This document shows, in pieces, positions 55,576-64,000 of a stretch of 64,000 bases of DNA. The number at the start of each line of letters is the position of its first letter. Position 1 is the stretch's first letter. The translations under genes and the position numbers were made by a program. Source of the stretch: Stomoxys calcitrans (lineage: Eukaryota; Arthropoda; Insecta; Diptera; Muscidae); contig NC_081554.1 of assembly GCF_963082655.1 (NCBI RefSeq), forward strand, positions 192,602,206 through 192,666,205, given 5' to 3'. The notes under the pieces were generated by a model. That model did not search any database. It saw only the letters and a program-made list of their open reading frames with translations, and was not told the DNA's origin.

Positions 55576-56333
55576 TCGGATATACGAATTACTGCTCAAA
55601 GTCATCTGCCCTATATAGGAAACGTTTAAAGTTATTTTAAGTGTTCAAGTGTTAATTAGGTGTAAATAATTGTCATCAAAACCCCTCCTCATACTTAGAA
55701 CAATACACATGATTGCGCTCATTGTTTTGAAAATGGAACAAATTGTCTTCCTTACACTTTCCATGGGGTTAATTAAACAATATCCGGTGATGACACTACA
55801 ATTATTGTGGAAGACTACTTATCCAAATGGCGACATCCTTTCACTGTTATTATTATCATTATTGTTGTTGTCGTTATGATGCCACAATCAGAATCCTTTA
55901 ACTGTTTTAGATGAATACCCGGTCATCGTATGCTTTACGAAATCACACAGACAAACCGACAGAGTTTCTTCCCTCAAAGCCCTTGTCACCCCAACTGATG
56001 GCATAACAGTGTTTATGGCCTAAGATTCCGCCACGACTGGGGCAACAAACATCAGTGGTAAAGCAAAAGAGGGTTTAAGAGATGGAGGCTGGGGGACAGT
56101 AAAGAGTGACTATGTCAACAAGGACAACCACTGCTATTATTATAAGGATGCCACGGAGACTACACACAGTTAATTGCTAGTTTTGATTACTGCTGGAATA
56201 ACAGCTTTACCAGAACTCTAAACCATAGTCGGTATGTTTGAAAGGCAGCCATTGTGGCAAACAGGCAGGCAGGCAGCCAGGGAGGCGGGTATCAGCCATT
56301 GTGTTATTCATACTCATGGTAATGATTGTCTAA
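55576..56333. other. unassigned stretch
   Basis: No gene recognised. A TTATTATTATCATTATTGTTG-type microsatellite lies near 55845. Confidence 0.4.
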
Positions 56334-56900
56334 GTGCTTTGTAAGGATATGCAACGGAGCAAGGTGAAGAGGAGGGAAGGGGTTCCAGTTTCCTGTGAAT
56401 GCGTTAGATTTCCGGTTATCGCTTTGACTTGTGGGCTTTATCAACAAGTTAAACTTCATTTAAGTGTCATTCGAGGAATGGTGGTAGAAATAGAGGCAAT
56501 ACTACCTCGAGTTCGAACACCTTTACGAGCAGTAAAGTGGCTATCAGGGGCAATGAGATGTGGGACAGAGATGTGTTTTACACTGCCTGATCATAATACG
56601 GTCCTGCAGGCAGAGAACCGGGCGATTACGAAATGCGTTAAGTATTGCTAACGTGAGGACGTTGAGTATGAACATCTTTACGGACAGTAAACTGGCCATT
56701 AGGGCAATAACAACCGCGATGGTAAGGTTACGAACTCTCTTCCTTCTCTGAGGATGGCATGATCCGCATCGTTTAGATGCCGTGCCATAATGGAGTAAGG
56801 GGAATTGAAAAATCACACTATTTGCCAGTGAAGGCCAGAGGACTGTCGTCAAAAAACTTGGTTAAGCCGAAGACTTACGAGTCGACGTATTCCAAGTTAA
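56334..56900 (+). pseudogene. non-LTR retrotransposon relic, RNase H region
   Basis: In one plus frame GTEMCFTLPDHNTVLQAENRA (56560-56625) and, after a frameshift, VRTLSMNIFTDSKLAIRAITT (about 56650-56715) match the order of an RNase H domain of a non-LTR ORF2 (LPDHNTVLQAE followed by the FTDS acidic motif). The flanking frames are broken. It is inactive. Confidence 0.7.
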
Positions 56901-57011
56901 GAGCGTGAGCTACGAACGCGCATGTAATAATATGGAATAGCGAAACGGTGGGTACGACAACGAAAATCCTATGGGGAGATCTGGATTGTGAGAAGACGAT
57001 CTAGACTATTG

Positions 57012-57660
57012 TCTAGATCAGTCTGATACTAAAACCAATAACGGTCTGGTGCTAAAACCAATAACAGTTTGGTATTAAAACCAATACCAATTCGGTTATA
57101 AGGCTAGTACCAAATGGTATCAATCATTTTATGTTTTATCCATACCATCCGGAATTGTTTTTGTATCATACGGTGTAGCTTTACTGTCAATACCGTATGG
57201 TACTGAAATATGCACATTTGGTATCAGATTTTCTCTTCGTGTAGCTGTTTAGGGTTTAAAGCCCATAAAAGGAGCAATTATTACCTGATTTCGCTTTGAT
57301 TTTGAATAATGAGTTGGAGTAGACCCCCTCTATGGTCTAGTTTAGTCCGATACTAAAACCAATAACGGTCTGGTGCTAAAACTAATAACAGATTGGTATT
57401 AAAACCAATACCAGTTCGGTAATAAGGCTAGTACCAAACGGTACCAATCATTTTATGTTTCATCCATACCATCCGGTATTGTTTTTGTATCATACGGTGT
57501 AGCTTTACTATCAATACCATATGGTACTGAAATATGCACATTTGGTATCAGATTTTCTATTCGTGTAGCTGTTTAGGGTTTAAAGCCCATAAAAGGAGCA
57601 ATTATTACCTGATTTCGCTTTGATTTTGAATAATGAGTTGGACTAGACCCCCTCTATGGT
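57012..57660. repeat. 324-bp direct tandem duplication
   Basis: AATAACGGTCTGGTGCTAAA occurs at 57037 and again at 57361, and the following 300 bases match closely. The unit is rich in GGTAT, ATACC and CCAATA words. It contains AAGCCCATAAAAGGAGCAAT, TGATTTCGCTTTGATTTTG and AATAATGAGTTGGA, a decayed type A DINE-1-like monomer. Confidence 0.9.
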
Positions 57661-58780
57661 CTAGATCAGACCCATATGAGGGTATTAATAGGCATATAGT
57701 CGAGTTATTATAAAATAGGATTATTAATATATCCATGGTGTGAGTGTTAAAAATTCGGCACTGCTAAACTTAATAAATTTTCCCTTACTATTTTTTTTTT
57801 TTTATTTTCCTAATCTGCTAACCTTGTTTCTACCACCCTCGTAGTACTTTCGGTTGTAGCTATTGTCTTTGTTGTCATCCATTGTATACTGACACAACCG
57901 TCTGGTCCTTGGGGTGCATGGTCATAAATGTCAATGTTGGTGTTAGCTGTCATAAAGTGGATGTTTGTGTTTGTGTGCGTGGGGGTATGCCCAGACATTG
58001 GCATTAACATCGATGACCCATGAAGTGGTTGACCGACCATTTGAACATCGCACAATGACCACATGTAAATATGCGAGTGAAGTTGGATATGTCAACGTTA
58101 AATGAAGACAAGGTAATTATGAATAACCATACTTGTGTAAAGGTTTAATGTGTTTCATTTTAAAGTCAATAATTGTCTTTGGGGTGATATGTGTGATATG
58201 TACGAGGAAATATTGTAAATAAGCTTTCTGTCCTACTTTAGTTTCTTACTCACGATCTGGATGACGAAATTGTCTTTTGTTTTAGGTGAAAATTGCCTTC
58301 ACTTGTGAGGGGAGTAGATTGCAGCGAAGGCTTTCACTTTAAATAACAGGAAAGTGCAGAAATTGGCAGTGTAAGACATTGCATTATCTATTCCAAACGG
58401 TGTTGGGTAACTCAAAATGTCAATGATGCAGCAAACACATGTTATTATATGACACTAAAACCTACTACCAACCACAATCGTTTTTATCAATGGGGAAAGG
58501 GGGTTTTGGGGAGACCTTATATTAGAGTGACTTCACTTTTTATTGCACAATGGGAACACATTTGCAAAAGGGAAAGTTGAGATAAGCTCGAAAAATTAAA
58601 ACTCGCCGAGAGAAAGTTGCCTTTAATAAAGAGGCCTCTTATAATTGGGTTAACAGTTCGAATTGGACAGAAGTGCTTGAAAGGAGAGAAATCGCCTCGT
58701 TGTTTTTCAATGGGATTTTTTTGAAAACATCATTCGGCAAACAATACTTTATTGAATTTGAAAGTTTTTTCACAATTTTT
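57661..58780. other. unassigned stretch
   Basis: The first 120 bases look like a decayed DINE-1-like 3' end (ATCCATGGTGTGAGTG, AAAATTCGGCACTGCTAAAC). Nothing else is recognised. Confidence 0.4.
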
Positions 58781-59262
58781 TTGGTGGGAAGTGTAGGTTA
58801 ACGTAACGATATACACCACATCGTAACGTAACGTAGCATTAGGTAATGTAACATAGCACAACTACATGTAATGTAGCATTACGTGACGTACGTTGCATTA
58901 AATGACGTAAAGTAACGTAACGTAGTATTACGTAATGTAACATATCTCAACTTAATTTAACGTAGCATTACGTAACGTTACGTAGCATTACGTGACGTAA
59001 CGTGACGTATAGTTTTGTAACGTATCGAGACCGTCGGGCTCACGGACAGTCGATCTTATAGTCAAACGAACTGAGTAGGACTACATAGATAACAAGGTTG
59101 CAAGCCCTTCTTAGAGTGAGATTAGAATTAGAGGCTGAAGTCTTTAATTACTGTGGTATAATAATGGTTTACAAATTGTAGATGTGAATATGTATTGGAT
59201 TGCCACCTAACAAGTGGATTGATCAATATAACCACCCAAGATTTTATTTACCTACAATTGGA
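58781..59262 (+). repeat. GTAACG-rich satellite with linked single-copy segment, copy 1
   Basis: After GTGGGAAGTGTAGGTTAACG the DNA is built of GTAACG, GTAGCATTACGTGACG and similar words to about 59030. A segment follows with ATCGAGACCGTCGGGCTC, CGGACAGTCGA, GATAACAAGGTTG, ACTGTGGTATAATAATGG and AACAAGTGGATTGATCAATA. The order repeats at 59740-60480. Confidence 0.85.
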
Positions 59263-59269
59263 AACGCCA

Positions 59270-59730
59270 TTTTTATACCCTCCACCATAGGATGGGGGTA
59301 TACTAATTTCGTCATTCTGTTTGTAACACCTCGAAATATGCGTCTGGGACCCCATAAAGTATATATATTCTTGATCGTCATATCATTTTAAGTTGATCTG
59401 GCCGTGTCCTTCCGTCTGTCTGTCGAAAGCCCACTAACATTTGAAGGAGTAAAGCTAGCCGCTTGAACTTTTGCACAAATAGCTTTTATTAGTGTAGTTC
59501 GGTTGGGATTGTAAATGGGCCAAATCGGTTTTGATATAGCTGCCATATAAACCGATCTTGGGTCTTGACTTCTTGAGCCTCTAGAGGGCGCAATTCTTGT
59601 CCGATTTGTATGAAACTTTAGTATCACAACGGCTAAAAAGAGATACCGCTCAAAGAACTCGACAAATGCGATCCATGGTGGAGGGTATATGAGATTCGGC
59701 CCGGCCGAACTTAGCACGCTCTTAGTTGTT
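59270..59730 (+). mobile_element. minimal complete DINE-1-like element, type B
   Basis: 5' end TTTTTATACCCTCCACCATA, then GTTTGTAACACCTCGAAATA, GACCCCATAAAGTATATATA, TTCTTGATCGTCAT and CCGTGTCCTTCCGTCTGTC. A single monomer (GATATAGCTGCCATATAAAC, GAGCCTCTAGAGGGCGCAAT) follows, then ATGGTGGAGGGTATATGAGA and a hairpin with arms TTCGGCC and GGCCGAA, ending CTCTTAGTTGTTT. At 461 bp it shows the complete parts list of the family. Confidence 0.9.
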
Positions 59731-59739
59731 TCATTATTT

Positions 59740-60480
59740 TTTAGTGGGAAGTGTGGGTTAACCTTACGTAACGTTACGATATGGTGTATATCGTAACGCA
59801 ACGTAGATGTTAAATTTATTCCAATAAATAAATAAAATTACAAATTGACTTTTTAAAAGTTTATTAGTTAGTGTTAATCCAGTAAATAAAGTATATCAAT
59901 GAACCTATCCAGCTATAAAGTAGCATTAAGTGACGTAAAGTAGCGTAACGCAGCATTGCGAAACGTAAAATGACATAAAGTAATGTTACGTAGCAATACG
60001 TGAAGTATTGTGACATTAAGGGACGTAAAGTTGCGTAACGTAGCATAAAATGACGTATCATTAAGTGACGTAACATAGCATAGCGAAACGTAAAATGACA
60101 TAAAGTAATGTTACGTAGCATTACGTGACGTATTGTGACATTAAGTGACGAAAAGTTGCGTAACGTAGCATAATGTAGCATTAGGTGACGTAAAGTAGCG
60201 TAACGTAGCATAACGAAATGTTAAGTAGCATACCATAACGTAACGTGGCGTATCGTTTTGTAACGTATCGAGGCCGTTAGGCTCATGGACAGTCGAACCG
60301 GATATATACAGAGGACTGGGTAGATGACAAGGTTGAGATTAGCATTAGAGGCTAACGTCTGTAGTTACTGTGGTATCATAATGGTTTACAAATTGTATAG
60401 GTGAGTATGTAATGGACTGCCACTATTACCTAACAAGTGAATTGATCAATATAAGCACCCAAGCGTTAATTGATGTACTA
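59740..60480 (+). repeat. GTAACG-rich satellite with linked segment, copy 2 (expanded)
   Basis: GTGGGAAGTGTGGGTTAACC opens the copy. The satellite part (about 59770-60260) is longer than in copy 1 and has a higher-order unit of about 125 bp (ACGTAAAATGACATAAAGTA at about 59962 and 60088). It is followed by ATCGAGGCCGTTAGGCTC, TGGACAGTCGAACC, GATGACAAGGTTGAG and AACAAGTGAATTGATCAATA, the same order as copy 1. Confidence 0.85.
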
Positions 60481-61458
60481 TTAACAAAGCCAGATTTAAT
60501 TTTTATACAACTGCCCACTGTCCATCCTCTTCTATATGAGTCTTATTACTAAACTTAGACTGAGATCGGATGGCAATCTTTGATGTACAGAATTTTCCCA
60601 GCAGTTCCTTAATGAAAACTTCATGGAAATAAGAAAAATCACTCCCAATGTTCCTCATATTGCTCCTCAAGAAACCCCATATGTAGATCATCATTAGCAT
60701 CTGCTGGCTGCTGGAATAGGGCGCCACCATATTACACCATATTTATCTTCCTTTTGTTGTCGTTCCAAACTTTTGTGCCAGACATGTTTCATATCATCAC
60801 AAATGCATCACAGTAGAAAACGTGTCCTCATATGCAGATGCAGTGTCAGTTGGGGGCATACTTTGGGTATGGTGGGTGGTGAGGTATGGAAAGGCTAAAA
60901 TCCTAGAGGACTTGAAAGTTATCTCATTTTTTACGCCCGCTCACATAACGCTCACGTTTCTTCATATTAACCACACATGACAAATGGGAAAAGTCTGTGT
61001 AAGCAACGATAGTCGATAGTGTTGCCAATGTTGTAACGATGCGGGGATTGCTTACAGCATCTGACGTCTGCTGTTTGGGACCAATGATAGCGCTACCACC
61101 ACCATCCTCATCCTCACCTCCACCATCATAATCAGTGGCAGCTGCATGCAACCCAAACAGAGCTCGTTTTGGCAATAAATGTAAATTTGAAAGAAAAACT
61201 AAAAAAGAGATTGGAGAAGGAGCTGAAACAAAAAATTTTGTAATATTAATATTGGTAATGCAAATATTTTCGATTTCAACGCAACGGGGAAAATTAATAT
61301 AACTTTTTCGAAAGGTGAAGGCGAAGATATGCTCTGTGGGAGGTAGGTAAGGCCTTTGGGTCGGAACAAAATTACTAACGTTTAAGTCATAATGTTGGTT
61401 AGCTTGGAAAAATATTTTGTTGAAGTGTTTTATAAAACTAGGTTGGAAATATATTTTT
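60481..61458. other. unassigned stretch with one unrecognised frame
   Basis: A minus frame (60924-61508, 194 codons) has a Gly/Glu/Asp-rich patch (DYDGGGEDEDGGG). Its first residues (NSARPNLAPFYLL) are translated DINE-1-like 3' end, so the start is not real. I see no domain, and CDS status is unlikely. Confidence 0.4.
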
Positions 61459-62210
61459 AACAAGTAAAAAGGTGCTAAGTTAGGCCGGGCTGAATTTTGG
61501 GTACCCACTACTTTGGATTCCGCTTAAAAATTTTTATTAACACGTATTGGACTAGTTCGTATTGGAATTATTTTACAACAATCAAATCGGGAATTGGTTG
61601 CGGCTGCTATAGTCGCAAGTAGTCATATCGGGGACTTGGTATTTAAGGAGCCTTTCTCAGTATATAGACCGCTTCGGATCATACTGGTACACTGGAAGTC
61701 ATTGTAGAAGTCTTTGTGTCAAATTTCATCCAAATCACGGGAAAATTGAGACTTCTAGCCGCTCAAGAAATCAAATCCGGGATCGGTTTGTATGGGGGCT
61801 ACATTAATTTATAGACCGATTCGGATCATACTCAGCATTGATATTTGAAGTAAGAACCCAAGTCCTCATTCAAAATTTCAGCCAAATCGAATGAACTCAA
61901 AAAGTCCAAACTGGGGATCGGTTCATATGGGGGCTTTATCCAAATTCGAACAGATATGACCCATTTGCAATCCCTAACGTCCTCCATCAATATGAAGTAT
62001 CTATGGAAGATTTCAAGTGAATATCTTTATCTGTTCGAATGATATCGTGATTTCGACAGACGGACGGACGGACATGGCTAGATCGACTCAGAATGTCGAG
62101 ACGATCAAAAATATATTTTCTTTATTGGGTCTCACGTCTATATATCGAGGTGTTACAGACGGATTGATTAGATTAATATACCCCCATCCTATGGTGATGG
62201 GTATGAAAAG
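61459..62210 (-). mobile_element. DINE-1-like element (minus), type C, both ends visible
   Basis: Left end AACAAGTAAAAAGGTGCTAA and GGCCGGGCTGAATTTTGGGT, ACCCACTACTTTGGATTCCG. Three monomers follow (TATGGGGGCTACATTAATTT, CCAAATCGAATGAACTC). The right end has CGACAGACGGACGGACGGAC, ATGGCTAGATCGACTCAGAA and CCCATCCTATGGTGATGGGT. Confidence 0.85.
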
Positions 62211-62333
62211 CACCATTGAATAGGGATTTAGAAATCTATCCCGTTTCGTTTTTGAACGCCTTAATATACCAAGTATGTACATTAGGGTGTCCCAAACACC
62301 AAAAAGCATTTTTGAGAACGCATAACCTAAATC

Positions 62334-63846
62334 TTTTATACCCACCACCGAAACATGGGGGTATGTTCATTTTGTCATTTCGTTTGCCACACATCGAAAT
62401 ATCCATTTCCGATCCTATAAAGTATATATATTCCTGATCAGCGATCTAAGACGATCTAGACATGTCCGTCCGTCTGTCCGTCTGCCTGTTGAAATCACGC
62501 TACAGTGTTTAAAAATAGAGACATTGAGCTGAAACTTAGCACAGATTCTTTTTTTGTCCATAAGCAGATTAAGTTCGAAGATGGGATATACCAGACTATA
62601 TCTTGATATAGCCTCCATATAGACCGATCCGCTGATTTAGGGTCTTAGGCCAATAAAAGCTACATTTATTATCCGATTTTACTGAAATTTGAGACAGTGA
62701 GTTGTGTTAGGCCCTCTGACGTCCTTCGTCAATTTGGCTCAGATCGGTCCAGATTTGAATATAGCTGCCACATAGACCGGTCCTCCGATTTAGGGTCTTA
62801 GGCCCATAAAAGCCACATTTATTATCCGCTTTTATGAAATTTGGGACAGTGAGTTGTGTTAGGCCCTTCGTCATCCTTGTCAATTTGGCCTAGATCGGTT
62901 CAGATTTGGATATAGCTGCCATATAGACCGATGTGTTGATTTAAGGTCCCGCGCCCATAAAAGGCTCATTTATTGTCCGATTTTGCCGAAATTTTGGAGG
63001 GTGAGTTCTGTAAGGCCCTTCGACATCCTTCGTCAATTTGGCCCAGATCGGTTCAGATTTGGATATAGCTGCCATATAGACCGATCTCTCTATTTAAGGT
63101 CTTGAGCCCATAAAAGGCGCATTTATTGTCCGATTTTGCCGAAATTTGGGAGGGTGAGTTCTGTAAGGCCCTTCGACATTCTTCTTCAATTTGGCCCAGA
63201 TCGGTCCAGATTTGGTTATAGCTGTCATATAGACCGATCCTCTGATTTAGGGTCTTAGGCCCATAAAAGCCACATTTATTATCCGATTTTGGTGAAATTT
63301 GGGACAGTAAGTTGTGTTGGGCTCTTCGACATCCTTCGTGAATATGGTCCAGATCGGTCCAGATTTGGATATAGCTGCCATATAGACCGATGTCTCGATT
63401 TAAGGTCTTGCGCCCATAAAAGGCGCATTTTTTGTTCGATGCCGCTGAAATTTGAGACGGTGAGTTTACTTACGCTCTCCTACATTCTTCTTCAATTTGT
63501 CCCAGATCGGTCCAGATTTGGTTATAGCTGCCATATAGACCGATCCTCCGATTTAGGGTCTTAGGCCCACAAAAGCCGCATTTATTATTAGATTTTGATG
63601 AAATTGAGGACAGTGAGTTATAGTAGGCCCTTCGTCAATTTGGCCCAGATCGGTCTAGATTTGGATATAGCTGTACATATAAGTATATGGACCAAATCGG
63701 AACATATTTCGATATAACTGTATATATGGGACATAAGATATGCAATTTTCACCGGGTTTTGATGAAAGGGGGTTTACACATATATCTCCGAGCTGGTGGG
63801 TATCCAAAGTTCGGTCCGGCCGAACTTAACGCCTTTTTACTTGTTT
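62334..63846 (+). mobile_element. DINE-1-like element (plus), type A, complete
   Basis: 5' end TTTTATACCCACCACCGAAA, GTTTGCCACACATCGAAATA, CTATAAAGTATATATATTCC and CATGTCCGTCCGTCTGTCC. About six to seven monomers of 145-155 bp follow. The 3' end is AGCTGGTGGGTATCC, an AAGTTCGGTCCGGCCGAACT hairpin and TTTTTACTTGTTT. It has all family features. Confidence 0.9.
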
Positions 63847-64000
63847 ATTTCTCTGAATATATCATTGAAGCTGTAGTGCAGCTTTCTAAGTAACTTTGGT
63901 TTTGGTGCATGCTTTGGTGTTGTAGTCGGTGTAACCAATGCATTAGAAAAATGGTAAGAAATCATAAACAAAGTAGCAAAGAGCAAGCTCACGTTGCGCT
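63847..64000. other. unassigned window end
   Basis: No feature recognised. Confidence 0.4.

Noticed and set aside
60924..61508. 194-codon minus frame as a gene
   Set aside because: Its N-terminal part is translated DINE-1-like 3' end and the remainder is low-complexity without a domain; kept only as a note in the spacer entry.

Overview
The window looks like nuclear DNA of a calyptrate fly, most likely a muscid (Stomoxys, Musca or Haematobia type). The evidence is short phase-consistent introns, two pickpocket (DEG/ENaC) channel genes, DINE-1/INE-1-like Helentron repeats, a tRNA-derived SINE, mariner MITEs and Jockey/R1-type non-LTR remnants. I cannot name the species from sequence alone. 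Nearly everything outside the two channel genes is mobile or repetitive DNA, and most ORFs in it are chance or relics.

Layout. The 3' half of one pickpocket gene lies at 299-1054 (+). A Helitron-derived composite fills 1243-4575, and a 12-bp minisatellite 5126-5680. A complete second pickpocket paralogue lies at 6201-12539 (+) in six exons. Its fourth intron (4.5 kb) holds a DINE-1-like element that is interrupted by a Helitron and a mariner MITE. From 13.0 to 21 kb there is a SINE, three non-LTR retrotransposon relics (one a large palindrome) and unassigned AT-rich DNA. At 22493-28468 sits an apparently intact Ty3/gypsy-type LTR retrotransposon with one 1475-codon gag-pol frame and LTRs that differ by one visible base. 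From 28.5 to 64 kb DINE-1-like elements dominate, carrying tandem monomers of about 150 bp in four subfamilies. They are mixed with MITEs, a second Helitron-like composite (46093-49046), a SINE head, a non-LTR RNase H relic (56.3-56.9 kb), a 324-bp tandem duplication (57.0-57.7 kb) and a duplicated GTAACG-rich satellite segment (58.8-60.5 kb).

How it fits together. The two channel genes are tandem paralogues with the same visible exon junctions and phases, so they arose by local duplication. The repeats give a relative history: DINE-1-like elements came first, then Helitron and mariner MITE insertions into them, and the LTR element is the youngest clear insertion. I found no convincing new multi-gene system. 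The most informative novelties are structural: a precise Helitron insertion with a readable empty site, Helitron composites with two outward 3' ends and paired hairpins at the junction, GACGGAC-block expansion and chimerism in DINE-1-like elements, and the palindromic reverse-transcriptase relic.
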